Source of the DNA: Cupriavidus taiwanensis
GTDB taxonomy: Bacteria > Pseudomonadota > Gammaproteobacteria > Burkholderiales > Burkholderiaceae
DNA length: 64,000 nucleotides
Direction of reading: 5' to 3'
Assembly: GCF_900249755.1 (NCBI RefSeq)
Contig: NZ_LT976854.1
Coordinates: forward strand, 1,259,322-1,323,321
The notes below the pieces were generated by a model. It was given only the letters and a program-made list of their open reading frames with translations. It did no database searches and was not told the origin of the DNA. The position numbers were made by a program, and so were the translations under genes. This document shows, piece by piece, positions 26,501 to 34,284 of the stretch. Each line of letters starts with the position of its first letter. Position 1 is the first letter of the stretch.

Positions 26501-29394
26501 GTGCCGCTGCAGACCACGCGCCCGCCCGCGTCGCCGCCCTCGGGACCCAGGTCGATCAGCCAGTCCGCGGCGCGGATCACGTCCAGGTTGTGCTCGATCA
26601 CGATCAGCGAGTGGCCGCCATCGAGCAGCTTGCCGAAGGCCTGCATCAGCTTGGCGATATCGTCGAAATGCAGGCCCGTGGTGGGCTCGTCGAACATGAA
26701 CAGCCGGCGCGGCATGGTGCTGGCGCGGGTGCGCGACGGCGTCGACTGCGCGGCTTCGGCGAGGAAGCCGGCCAGCTTCAGCCGCTGCGCCTCGCCGCCC
26801 GACAGCGTCGGCACCGGCTGCCCCAGCTTCATGTATTCCAGGCCGACATCGACAATCGGCTGCAGCACGCGCAGCACGGCCGCGTCGCCGGCAAAGCAGG
26901 CCGCGGCCTCGCTGACGGTGAGCTCCAGCACGTCGGCGATGCTGAGCAGGCGTGGCGGCTGGCCGGGTGCGGCGCGCTCGATCTTCACCTCCAGCACTTC
27001 GGGGCGGTAGCGGGTGCCGTCGCAGTCCGGGCAGCGCAGGTAGACATCGCTGAGGAACTGCATCTCGACATGCTCGAAGCCCGAGCCGCCGCAGGTCGGG
27101 CAGCGCCCGTCGCCGGAGTTGAAGCTGAAGGTGCCCGCGGTATAGCTGCGCTGCAGCGCCAGCGGCGCCTTGGCAAAGAGCTTGCGGATCTCGTCGAATG
27201 CGCCGACATAGCTGGCCGGGTTCGAACGCGCGGTCTTGCCGATCGGCGACTGGTCGACGAAGACCACGTCGTCGACCAGGTCCGCGCCGGTCAGTTCACG
27301 GAACGCGCCCGGCGCCTCGGTGGCCTTGCCGAAATGCCGCGCCATGGCGGGATACAGCACGTCCTGCAGCAGCGTGGACTTGCCCGAGCCGGACACACCG
27401 GTCACGCACACCAGCCGCTGCAGCGGGATCTCGACCGTGACGTCCTGCAGGTTGTGCTCGGTCGCGCCCGCCAGCACGATGCGCGGCTGCGTGCCATCGA
27501 CCGGCCGGCGCTGCCAGTGCGAGGCATCGGCGACGCGCCGGCGTCCGCCCAGGTAGTCGCCGGTCAGCGTGCCGGCATTACGGATATCCGCCGGGGTGCC
27601 GTCGAAGATGATGTTGCCGCCGCGCTCGCCGGGGCCGGGGCCCATGTCGATCAGGCGGTCGGCGGCCAGCATCACCGAGGGGTCATGCTCGACCACCACC
27701 AGCGTATTGCCGGCGTCGCGCAGCCGGTGCATGGCCTCGACGATGCGGTTCAGGTCGCGCGGGTGCAGGCCGATGCTGGGCTCGTCCAGCACGAACAGCG
27801 TGTTGACCAGCGATGTGCCCAGCGCCGTGGTCAGGTTGATGCGCTGCACCTCGCCGCCGGACAGCGTGCGGCTCTGGCGGTCCAGCGTCAGGTAGCCCAG
27901 GCCCACGTCGCACAGGTACTTCAGGCGCGTGCGCACCTCGGCCAGCAGCAGCTTGAGCGCATCGTCGAGCATCACGCTGGGCAGCGACAGCGCATCGAAG
28001 AAGCGGCGGATCCGCTCGATCGGCAGCAGCATCAGGTCGTGCACGGTCAGGCCCGGCAAGGCCTCCAGCTGCGCGCGGTCCCAGTCCACGCCGCGCGGCA
28101 GGAAGCGGCGCGGCGGCGCCAGCACGGCGTCGGCGTTGTCCTTCGAGCCCAGGCGCCACAGCAATGACTCGGTCTTCAGCCGCGCGCCGCCGCAGGTTTC
28201 GCACGGCGTGTAGCTGCGGTACTTCGACAGCAGCACGCGGATGTGCATCTTGTAGGCCTTCGACTCGAGGTAGCTGAAGAACCGCATCACGCCGTACCAC
28301 TGCTTGTTCCACTGCCCGTTCCAGTCCGGCGAGCCATGGATGACCCAGTCGCGCTCGGCCTCGGTCAGCTCCGACCACGGCGTGTCGCGCGGGATGCCGG
28401 CCTTGCCGGCATAGCGCATCAGGTCGTCCTGGCACTCCTTCCACGCCGGCGTCTGCATCGGCTTGATCGCGCCGCCGCGCAGCGTCTTGCGCGCGTCGGG
28501 AATCACCAGGCCAAGGTCGACGCCGATCACGCGGCCGAAGCCGCGGCAGGTCTCGCAGGCGCCGTAGGCGGAGTTGAACGAAAACAGCGCGGGCTGCGGG
28601 TCGGCATAGCGCAGGTCGCTGTCCGGGCTGTGCAGGCCGGTGGAATAGCGCCAGACCGGGCCGTCGTCGCCGTCCGTCAGCACGTAGATGTTGACGCGCC
28701 CGCCGCCCCGCCTGAGCGAGGCTTCGATGGCCTCGACCACGCGGACCTTCTCGGCATTGCCGATGCGGAAGCGGTCCGCGACCACGTCGAGCAGCTTGCG
28801 CGCGCCGGTGGGCGACGGCACCACGCGCTGCGCCTGCACGCGCGTATAGCCGCTGACCGACAGCCATTGCTGGACTTCCTCGTCGGTGGCCGATTCGGGC
28901 AGCTCCACCGGGAAGGTCACCACCAGCCGCGCGTCATGGTGCGGCTGGCCCGCGGCGGTGCGCGCGACCAGTTCGGCATAGATGGTTTCGGGCGAGTCAT
29001 GCCGCACCGGCTGCGCGGTCTGCTTGTCGAACAACTCCGCCGCGCGCGCGTACAGCAGCTTCAGGTGGTCGTTCAGCTCCGTCATCGTGCCGACCGTCGA
29101 ACGCGAGCTGCGCACCGGGTTGGTCTGGTCGATGGCAATGGCCGGCGGCACGCCATCGACGCGCTCCACCTGCGGCCGGTCCATCCGGTCCAGGAACTGG
29201 CGGGCGTAGGCGCTGAAGGTCTCGACGTAGCGGCGCTGGCCCTCCGCATAGAGCGTGTCGAACACCAGGCTGGACTTGCCGGAGCCGGAAGGCCCCGTCA
29301 CCACGGTCATCTCGCCGGGACGCAGGTCGAGATCGACATCCTTGAGGTTGTGCTGGCGGGCGCCGCGAATGCGGATTAGCTGCTTGCTCGACAC
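23533..29394 (-). CDS. uvrA: Double-length UvrA (four ABC ATPase domains)
   Basis: A 1953-residue protein, about twice the ~940-residue UvrA of E. coli. It contains two complete UvrA units in tandem. Four Walker A motifs are visible: GPSGSGKSS near residue 35 and GVSGSGKST near 660, 1050 and 1600. ABC signature stretches of the LSGGE(V/A)QR type recur four times, each followed by a VLDEP or FDEP Walker B. Zinc-finger CxxC pairs recur too (CETCGG, CPTCGG...CPDCDG, CPQCG...CTTCVG, CPACEG...CDICHG). UvrA recognises DNA lesions for nucleotide excision repair; normally it works as a dimer, so a fused tandem could act as a covalent dimer. The start is GTG. An SOS box lies 55 bp upstream. Whether the genome also has a standard UvrA cannot be seen. 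Confidence 0.9.
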   Translation of the reverse strand: MSSKQLIRIRGARQHNLKDVDLDLRPGEMTVVTGPSGSGKSSLVFDTLYAEGQRRYVETFSAYARQFLDRMDRPQVERVDGVPPAIAIDQTNPVRSSRSTVGTMTELNDHLKLLYARAAELFDKQTAQPVRHDSPETIYAELVARTAAGQPHHDARLVVTFPVELPESATDEEVQQWLSVSGYTRVQAQRVVPSPTGARKLLDVVADRFRIGNAEKVRVVEAIEASLRRGGGRVNIYVLTDGDDGPVWRYSTGLHSPDSDLRYADPQPALFSFNSAYGACETCRGFGRVIGVDLGLVIPDARKTLRGGAIKPMQTPAWKECQDDLMRYAGKAGIPRDTPWSELTEAERDWVIHGSPDWNGQWNKQWYGVMRFFSYLESKAYKMHIRVLLSKYRSYTPCETCGGARLKTESLLWRLGSKDNADAVLAPPRRFLPRGVDWDRAQLEALPGLTVHDLMLLPIERIRRFFDALSLPSVMLDDALKLLLAEVRTRLKYLCDVGLGYLTLDRQSRTLSGGEVQRINLTTALGTSLVNTLFVLDEPSIGLHPRDLNRIVEAMHRLRDAGNTLVVVEHDPSVMLAADRLIDMGPGPGERGGNIIFDGTPADIRNAGTLTGDYLGGRRRVADASHWQRRPVDGTQPRIVLAGATEHNLQDVTVEIPLQRLVCVTGVSGSGKSTLLQDVLYPAMARHFGKATEAPGAFRELTGADLVDDVVFVDQSPIGKTARSNPASYVGAFDEIRKLFAKAPLALQRSYTAGTFSFNSGDGRCPTCGGSGFEHVEMQFLSDVYLRCPDCDGTRYRPEVLEVKIERAAPGQPPRLLSIADVLELTVSEAAACFAGDAAVLRVLQPIVDVGLEYMKLGQPVPTLSGGEAQRLKLAGFLAEAAQSTPSRTRASTMPRRLFMFDEPTTGLHFDDIAKLMQAFGKLLDGGHSLIVIEHNLDVIRAADWLIDLGPEGGDAGGRVVCSGTPEDVKRCRESHTGQALIHYDAALGEAGTLAAERAETEGVPLQAALQARRARREVEGEGVVRIVNAHEHNLKALNVDIPHGKFNVVTGVSGSGKSTLAFDILFHEGQRRYLESLNAYARSIVQPAGRPEVDAVYGIPPTVAIEQRLSRGGRKSTVATTSEVWHFLRLLYVKLGIQHCVHDGAPVTSQSPESIAAQLLRDHRGQHVGLLAPLVVNRKGVYTDLAKWAKARGNTHLRVDGEFLPVDPWPRLDRFREHTIELPVGDLVVSADNEAELRALLAQALEAGKGVMHLLAPLDGLDHAMHNGGTAHVGAIKVFSTRRACPQCGTSYPELDPRMFSYNSKHGWCTTCVGTGLALTREQRAAFDDTVLADDNRGREQSLPSEEQEPEGVVDTPCPDCHGTRLNPVARAVTFDQNAIVDVARWTVSDTRRWVDGLRLTGRDAEIARDVVSEIGSRLQFLEEVGLGYLSLDRAAPSLSGGEAQRIRLAAQLGSNLQGVCYVLDEPTIGLHPRDNQILLDALRKLGDKGNTLVVVEHDEDTIRRADHIIDIGPGAGKRGGTLVAQGGVAELAAAAASTTGKFLANPIIHPLQPRRTVRPGAAGKPAEPPQWLTVHGASLHNLRNVTARIPLSRLVAITGVSGSGKSTLARDVLMTNLLDAVGRSVLSSPATRRARNAVKDERGAAKAAARKPLEVRHNWHGCDAVTGWESIDRVLEVDQTPIGKTPRSCPATYIGVWDTIRRLFADTLEARARGYTASRFSFNTGDGRCPACEGQGVRTIGMSFLPDVKVPCDICHGQRFNPETLAVTWRGKNIGEVLTMEIDEAVAFFSAMSNIAHPLQLMQDVGLGYLTLGQPSPTLSGGEAQRIKLVTELSKVRDDITRRGQKAPHTLYVLDEPTVGLHMADVARLIRVLHRLTDGGHSVVVIEHDLDVIAEADWIIDLGPEGGAGGGTIVGAADPEALSRNRASHTGAALVPVLARGNAEAGKVGIA

Positions 29395-29448
29395 GGTTTC
29401 TCTTTCGGGTCAGGACGTTAAGGGAATGCCGGGACACGCCCCGGACCA

Positions 29449-29464
29449 CTGTACATCCATACAG
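29449..29464. promoter_or_regulatory. LexA-type SOS box upstream of uvrA
   Basis: CTGTACATCCATACAG matches the LexA consensus core CTGT-N8-ACAG exactly. It lies 55 bp upstream of the GTG start of the double-length UvrA, on the promoter side, and is the only good candidate in this gap. Repression by LexA and induction by DNA damage is the natural reading. Confidence 0.75.
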
Positions 29465-29604
29465 TCTATCAGGTCGGAAAGGAATTCGTATCGATTGCCT
29501 CGAGGTGAATGAGACAACTGACGGTGCGGGCGGATTCACGATGGGTTTTGATGGCCTCTGCGCCGGTCGATCTCGCCCTTCGAGGGTTTCGTAGTATTGC
29601 TATT

Positions 29605-29627
29605 TATCGATTACCGATATACGATAT
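29605..29627. promoter_or_regulatory. Probable higBA operator
   Basis: AT-rich stretch directly before higB with an inverted repeat TATCG-ATTAC-CGATA (29605-29619) and a direct repeat CGATAT (29615-29620 and 29622-29627) that runs into the higB start codon. HigA antitoxins typically bind such repeats to autoregulate. No clear ribosome site precedes higB, so translation may be leaderless or weak. Confidence 0.5.
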
Positions 29628-29904
29628 GATCCAGTCATTCAGATGTACCGACACCGCTGCCCTGTTTGCAGGGCGTTACGTTCGGCGTTTCGCCAGTTGC
29701 CACCGGGTTGCCGAGCGAAAACTGGCCATGCTGGACGATGCAGCCACGCTGGAATCGCTGCGCTCTCCCCCGGGCAACCGGCTGGAAATGCTGCGCGGCG
29801 ATCGCAACGGGCGCTTCAGCATTCGCGTCAATGCGCAATGGCGGATCTGTTTCATCTGGACGCATGACGGCCCTGCAGCCGTCGAAATGCTGGATTACCA
29901 CTGA
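29626..29904 (+). CDS. higB: HigB-family toxin (RelE superfamily)
   Basis: A 92-residue protein of the RelE/HigB mRNA-interferase fold. Family landmarks are the N-terminal MIQSFRC, RKLAMLDDA, PPGNRLEMLRGDRNGRFSIRVN and the C-terminal QWRICFIW...MLDYH. The toxin cleaves mRNA at the ribosome in studied homologues. Toxin first and antitoxin second, with a 10-bp gap, is the usual higBA order. Base composition just upstream is more AT-rich than the surrounding DNA. An in-frame frame extension to 29509 exists but the MIQSF start matches the family. Confidence 0.88.
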   Translation: MIQSFRCTDTAALFAGRYVRRFASCHRVAERKLAMLDDAATLESLRSPPGNRLEMLRGDRNGRFSIRVNAQWRICFIWTHDGPAAVEMLDYH

Positions 29905-29914
29905 GGGATTGAAT

Positions 29915-30244
29915 ATGGCTCGATTCGAGAATGGCATGCGCCCCGTTCACCCGGGCGAAATCCTGCGCGAGGAGTACCTCGTGCCGCTGGACATGAGCGC
30001 CAATGCGCTGGCACTGGCGCTGCGCGTCACGCCGGCCCGCATCAACGAGATCGTGCGCGAGCAGCGCGGCATCACGCCGGACACTGCGCTGCGCCTGGCA
30101 CGATACTTCGGTGGAGACGCGCGATCGTGGATGAATCTGCAGGTCTCTTATGACCTGAAAGTCGCGCAGCGAGACCATGGCGAGCGCATTGCCGCGGAAG
30201 TGGTCCCGCGCGAAGGCATGGACCACGAACTTCCGTCAGCGTAG
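29915..30244 (+). CDS. higA: HigA-family antitoxin
   Basis: A 109-residue XRE-type DNA-binding protein: the family N-terminus RPVHPGEILREEYL is followed by a helix-turn-helix at residues ~25-65 (MSANALALALRVTPARINEIVREQ), then the HigA motif PDTALRLARYFGG and WMNLQ. It should bind and neutralise the HigB toxin and repress the operon through the upstream repeats. It follows higB by 10 bp. The C-terminal ~25 residues are charged. Confidence 0.92.
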   Translation: MARFENGMRPVHPGEILREEYLVPLDMSANALALALRVTPARINEIVREQRGITPDTALRLARYFGGDARSWMNLQVSYDLKVAQRDHGERIAAEVVPREGMDHELPSA

Positions 30245-30277
30245 CCGGCTGCTACCCGGCGATGGCGGGTGCGATCA

Positions 30278-31648
30278 CTATCGCGACAACGCTTCCGCCA
30301 CCGCCCTGAAGGCCCGGAACGTGATCGCGTTGTTGGCGCCGTTGCCGGCCACCGGATGCGAGGCGTACCGCACGATGGTCAGCTCGGCTTGCGGATCGAT
30401 GTAGATGCGCTGGCCGTGGATGCCGGCGGCCTGGAACATGCCGTGGCTGTCGTGCGAGACCCACCACATGTCGCGGTAGCTCCAGCCCGGCAACACCGAC
30501 GCGCTGCCAGACCTGGCAAAGTGCTCGCGGCTGCCGCCGCGGCGGATATCGGCGACGACTGACGCCGGGATGATCTGCTTGCCGTTGAAGCGCCCGTTGC
30601 CGCGGATGGTCTCGCCAAAGCGCGCGAGATCGCGCAGCGTGGTGTTCAGGCCGCCGCCGCCGGATTCGGTGCCGATGCTGTCGACGGTGAAATACGCGTC
30701 CTGCTCCGCGCCCATCGGCTGCCAGATCCGCTCCGACAGCAGCTTCGCCAGCGACTGGCCAGAGGCGCGGCGCACGATCCACGCCAGCACCTCGGCATTG
30801 ACAGTCTTGTAGGCGAACGCGGCATCGTGGCTGCCGTCCTTCTGCAGCGTCTTCAGGAAGTCGTAGAACGTGCCGGGACCGTTGTAGTTCGCCGGGCGGG
30901 CCAGCATGCCGCCGGCGCGCGCGTAGTCCCAGACCTCGGCCTTGGGATCGGCATAGTCCTCGGAATAGCGCACGCCGATGGTCATGTCCATCACCTGCCG
31001 CACCGTGGCATCGCCGTAGGCGGTGCCGGCCATCTCCGGCAGGTAGCGCGTCACCGGCGCGGCCGGGTCCAGCTTGCCCTCCGCCGCCAGCATGGCCGCC
31101 AGCGTGCCGACGAACGACTTCGTCACCGACATCGCGATATGCGGCGTATGGCTGTCGAGCGCGCCGAAATAGCGCTCGTAGATGACCTTGCCCTTGTGCA
31201 TCACCAGGATGCCGTCGGTATAGGTCAACGCCAGCATCTCGTCGAAGGTGCGGCGCGCACCGTCGGCATCGGTGAACGGGATCGCGCCGATGGGCTGTTC
31301 CGCGCGCGGCAGCGCGCTGGCCGGGCCGGGTCCGCGCCATACCGATGCGGTCGGCACCAGCTCGCGCACGTGCGAAAACAGCCAGCGGTTGCGCGGAAAT
31401 CTGTTGCCCCCCGGCACATGCGTGATCAGCTTGTCCGGCGGCGGCGGAAAGCCCTCCATCCAGCCCAGCACGTTCGGGTCGGTGGCCAGTGCCGCCGCGA
31501 CCGTGGTCGCTGCTGCGGCGGGCGCGGGCGCCGCGCTGGCTGCACTGGCGGCGGGCTGGCTCCACGCCGGCACGCTCGCCAGCACCAGCGCCACGCCGGC
31601 GAGGCGGCGCCATGGCCGCGAGGATTTCCAATGGGGCTTCAACGACAT
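30278..31648 (-). CDS. Exported serine hydrolase, beta-lactamase/NylB-like
   Basis: A 456-residue protein with an N-terminal signal peptide (residues ~1-35, ending near AWSQ) and a class C beta-lactamase fold. The nucleophile motif SxxK appears as SVTK near residue 175, within HIAMSVTKSF. The YKTVNAEVL segment probably provides the Tyr of the second motif, and the C-terminal AAGIHGQRIYIDP resembles the third motif of 6-aminohexanoate-dimer hydrolases (NylB) rather than KTG. Substrate is likely an ester or amide but unknown. The ATG at 31648 has AGGAG 5 bases upstream. It follows a MarR regulator by 48 bp on the same strand, which probably controls it. Confidence 0.85.
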   Translation of the reverse strand: MSLKPHWKSSRPWRRLAGVALVLASVPAWSQPAASAASAAPAPAAAATTVAAALATDPNVLGWMEGFPPPPDKLITHVPGGNRFPRNRWLFSHVRELVPTASVWRGPGPASALPRAEQPIGAIPFTDADGARRTFDEMLALTYTDGILVMHKGKVIYERYFGALDSHTPHIAMSVTKSFVGTLAAMLAAEGKLDPAAPVTRYLPEMAGTAYGDATVRQVMDMTIGVRYSEDYADPKAEVWDYARAGGMLARPANYNGPGTFYDFLKTLQKDGSHDAAFAYKTVNAEVLAWIVRRASGQSLAKLLSERIWQPMGAEQDAYFTVDSIGTESGGGGLNTTLRDLARFGETIRGNGRFNGKQIIPASVVADIRRGGSREHFARSGSASVLPGWSYRDMWWVSHDSHGMFQAAGIHGQRIYIDPQAELTIVRYASHPVAGNGANNAITFRAFRAVAEALSR

Positions 31649-31696
31649 GCTGTCTCCTTGCATCTATTTTTTTGGTCAGGTATTGCCGCCCTCTTC

Positions 31697-32173
31697 TCAG
31701 TCAGTCGATGCCCCCGCGCCTTGCTGGTGCGCGATCAGTGCTGCGGTGAGCTTGTCGATGCAGCGGTCCAGTGTCTGCACTTCCGCCTGGGTCAGCACCG
31801 ACAGGAACATCTTCTCCAGCATGTCGCCGCGCTGGTAGGTCTGCGCCACCAGGGCTTCGCCGGCCGGCGTCAGGTAGAGATTCAGCTGCCGGGCATCCGC
31901 CTCGCCAACTTCCCGGCGCAACAGGCCGCGCTTAGCCAGCGCGGTGACCAGCTTCGATGTCACCGTTTTTTCCAGCAGCGCCAGCTCGATCAACCGCGTC
32001 AGCGTCAGGCCCGGCTCCAGCCCGGCGAAACGCAGCACACGCAATTCCCGCAAGCCGATGCCGAACTCGCGCTCATAGAAGCCGGAGGCCGAATCCTTGG
32101 TCATTTCGCAGAGCCGGTTCAGGCGGAATGACATGAATTCGAGGATGGAGTGGGTGGGAGCGTCAGCGGACAT
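31697..32173 (-). CDS. MarR-family transcriptional regulator
   Basis: A 158-residue winged-helix regulator. The fold is visible as helices to about residue 55 (LRELRVLRFAG), the recognition region LIELALLEKTVTSKLVTALAKRGLLRRE (~60-90) and the wing EADARQLNLYLTPAGEAL. The regulator likely controls itself and the downstream serine hydrolase gene 48 bp away. No strong ribosome site precedes the ATG, so an internal start at residue 14 is possible. Ligand unknown. Confidence 0.85.
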   Translation of the reverse strand: MSADAPTHSILEFMSFRLNRLCEMTKDSASGFYEREFGIGLRELRVLRFAGLEPGLTLTRLIELALLEKTVTSKLVTALAKRGLLRREVGEADARQLNLYLTPAGEALVAQTYQRGDMLEKMFLSVLTQAEVQTLDRCIDKLTAALIAHQQGAGASTD

Positions 32174-32237
32174 AAGGAAAGGTTCGACGGCCGTTAGATT
32201 CTATGAGCAATAGTTTCCGCTAGCAACTAAATGGCCG

Positions 32238-32266
32238 CGAAAAAGCCCGCACGAAATCCGGCGGGC
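32238..32266 (-). terminator. Rho-independent terminator of ribA
   Basis: On the - strand GCCCGC and GCGGGC form a 6-bp stem with a 10-base loop, followed at once by a run of five T. It lies directly after the ribA stop. Confidence 0.75.
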
Positions 32267-32271
32267 AACGT

Positions 32272-32868
32272 TCAATCCAGCAAATGCCCCATCCGCGTAC
32301 GCTTGGTCGCCAGGTATTTCTCGTTCTCGGCGTTGGACGGCACGATGTGGCGCAGTTGCTCCGAGACGGTAATGCCGGCCTTCTCGAGCGCGGCGGCTTT
32401 CAGCGGGTTATTGCTCATCAGGCGCACCGACCTGACGCCCCACTGGTGCAGCAGGTCCGCGGCAAAGGCGTAGTTGCGGGCGTCGATGGCCTGGCCCAGG
32501 GCCAGGTTGGCGTCGACGGTGTCGAGCCCGCCATCCTGCAGGCGGTAGGCGCGGATCTTTTCGGCCAGGCCGATGCCGCGGCCTTCGTGGCCGCGCAGGT
32601 ACAGCAGGATGCCGCGGCCCTCGGCGGCGATCTTTTCCATGGCGAGTTCGAGCTGCGGGCCGCAATCGCAGCGGCAAGAGCCGAACACGTCACCGGTCAG
32701 GCATTCGGAATGCAGGCGGATCAGGACGTTGTCGCCCGACACATCGCCCACGCTGAGGGCCAGGTGCTCGATGCCTGAATCGGCGCCTTTGAAGGCGTGC
32801 GCCGTGAAGTCGCCGAACCGCGTCGGCAGCCGTGCCGAGTCGATCAGCTCAATTTCTGTGTCATTCAT
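32272..32868 (-). CDS. ribA: GTP cyclohydrolase II
   Basis: A 198-residue enzyme that opens GTP to start riboflavin synthesis. The zinc ligands lie in HSECLTGDVFGSCRCDCG, and LYLRGHEGRGIGL carries the catalytic region; LMSNNPLKAAALE is the family GTP-binding stretch. Length matches stand-alone RibA. The ATG at 32868 is chosen since the family starts just before this region; longer in-frame starts add an unconserved 39 residues. A terminator follows. A divergent paralogue of the same fold, Urc1, is encoded at 49725-50963. Confidence 0.95.
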   Translation of the reverse strand: MNDTEIELIDSARLPTRFGDFTAHAFKGADSGIEHLALSVGDVSGDNVLIRLHSECLTGDVFGSCRCDCGPQLELAMEKIAAEGRGILLYLRGHEGRGIGLAEKIRAYRLQDGGLDTVDANLALGQAIDARNYAFAADLLHQWGVRSVRLMSNNPLKAAALEKAGITVSEQLRHIVPSNAENEKYLATKRTRMGHLLD

Positions 32869-33130
32869 ACCGGAATTCTTGGTCAAAAGGCGGGGGCGCA
32901 GCCCGGCACCGCCGACATTATGAGCGGAATCGGGCGTTCGCGCTGAAATTCCCCGCCAGCGCTGGCGTCGGGGGTGGTCGGCCAAATCCTACAAGCGCAG
33001 GCGCAGTCCACTTATGCAACCGCTTCAAACGAATCTCTAGACTCGGTTTACAGGCCACGGGCCGTTCCTCCGGCAGGCGGGGAGACAGTGCGCAACGCCC
33101 ACCCGGGCACGGCCGCAGCAGGAGTTCGCC

Positions 33131-33661
33131 ATGACCGACAATCCACTCAACGCCGAGGCAGCCAGCACCAAGATCGCGGCGCTGTTCGACACCAAGCTGG
33201 CGGCAAGCAACGCCGCCGAGCGCGTCTGTTACGAGGCCCACCTGAAGCGCGGGCAAGTGCGGCTGGTACACCCCTACGAGGCGCATTTCGGCCGCAAGCT
33301 CGAGCCGGAAAACGACGGCATCGTTCACACCGCGGTGCGCTCGCACCTGATCATGGCGGCGCTGGGCGCCGTGGTCGGCCTCGCCGTGGTCGGCATCCTG
33401 CACCGGCAGGAAGTCGATGCGGTGATGCAGAGCCCGGGCCTGGCGGCGGGCGCGGCGCTTTTCCTCGGGGTGATGTTCGGCATGCTGCTGGCCGGCTTGA
33501 TGACGGCACGGCCGGACCACCAGCTGGTGATCACGCCGGTGCGCGAGGCGGTTCAGCATGGCCGCTGGGCGGTGCTGGTGCATCCCACCACGCCGCAACA
33601 GTGCAACGAGGCCCTGCGTGCGCTGCGCAATACCACCGCCGAAGTGCTCAGGACCGCCTGA
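33131..33661 (+). CDS. Two-TM membrane protein of unknown function
   Basis: A 176-residue protein with two membrane segments at about residues 73-91 (LIMAALGAVVGLAVVGIL) and 103-123 (AAGAALFLGVMFGMLLAGLM). The N-terminal ~70 residues are hydrophilic, and a C-terminal domain of ~50 residues (QLVITPVREAVQHGRWAVLVHP) looks folded. GGAG lies 8 bases before the ATG. Family not recognised; the hairpin between two soluble parts resembles small envelope stress or glycine-zipper-like proteins. It ends at 33661, immediately against the convergent stop of the next gene. Confidence 0.75.
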   Translation: MTDNPLNAEAASTKIAALFDTKLAASNAAERVCYEAHLKRGQVRLVHPYEAHFGRKLEPENDGIVHTAVRSHLIMAALGAVVGLAVVGILHRQEVDAVMQSPGLAAGAALFLGVMFGMLLAGLMTARPDHQLVITPVREAVQHGRWAVLVHPTTPQQCNEALRALRNTTAEVLRTA

Positions 33662-34132
33662 TCACGGCTCTACCGAAGTCTCGCGCTTGAGCGTGCGCAG
33701 CACGAAGGTCGAATGGCTGTGACGCAGGCCCGGCAGCTTGTAGAGCTTGTGCCGCAGGAACTCCTCATAGCCCTGCGTGCCGGCCACCGCAACCTTGATC
33801 AGGTAATCGTATTCGCCGGTCAGCAGGTAGGCCTCCATCACCTCCGGCAGTTCTGCCAGCGCCTTGCCGAAGCGGTACAGCATGTCGTCGTCGTGCCGCT
33901 CCAGCGTGACTTCGATCAGCACGGTGTCGGGCAAGCCCAGCGCCTTCTGGTTCAGTAGCGCGGCGTAGCCTTCTATCACCCCGCTCTCTTCCAGCGCCCG
34001 CACGCGGTTCCAGCACGGCGTGGCCGACAGTCCCACCTGCTCCGCCAGGCGCGCATTGGACAGGCGGCCGTCGCGCCGCAGTTCGCGCAGGATGCGGCGG
34101 TCGGTGTCATCGAGTTTGGGCGACTGTGCCAT
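33662..34132 (-). CDS. Lrp/AsnC-family regulator
   Basis: A 156-residue regulator with an N-terminal helix-turn-helix (LDDTDRRILRELRRDGRLSN, then LAEQVGLSATPCWNRVRALE) and a C-terminal RAM/ACT ligand domain (VLIEVTLERHD, VMEAYLLTGEYDYLIKVAV). Lrp proteins usually sense amino acids and regulate an adjacent, divergent gene; here that is the small gene at 34285. The ATG at 34132 is used; an upstream TTG would add 11 residues. Its stop abuts the convergent stop of the membrane protein with no gap. Confidence 0.9.
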   Translation of the reverse strand: MAQSPKLDDTDRRILRELRRDGRLSNARLAEQVGLSATPCWNRVRALEESGVIEGYAALLNQKALGLPDTVLIEVTLERHDDDMLYRFGKALAELPEVMEAYLLTGEYDYLIKVAVAGTQGYEEFLRHKLYKLPGLRHSHSTFVLRTLKRETSVEP

Positions 34133-34177
34133 CGAATACCATCTTCCAAGAATAATCTCCCTCAAATTCTATCAGAA

Positions 34178-34193
34178 CAGGATGATTCTCCTG
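34178..34193. promoter_or_regulatory. Possible Lrp-type operator
   Basis: Inverted repeat CAGGA-TGATTC-TCCTG in the AT-rich divergent region between the Lrp gene and the small gene at 34285. An overlapping pair ATCAG/CTGAT extends the symmetry. Lrp-family proteins commonly bind degenerate palindromes of about 15 bp in this position. Confidence 0.35.
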
Positions 34194-34284
34194 ATATTGA
34201 CGCGTGTATGGAGAGAATTAGAAAGCCAATTCTGCGTCACGGCTGGTAAATTTACCTGCATAGATCGACTGCCGGAAACGACAC

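Noticed and set aside
23464..28167. A 1567-codon open frame on the + strand opposite uvrA
   Set aside because: It lies wholly antisense to a well-conserved gene; composition is the Arg/His/Gln/Val-rich mix typical of antisense frames in high-GC DNA, with no domain motifs.
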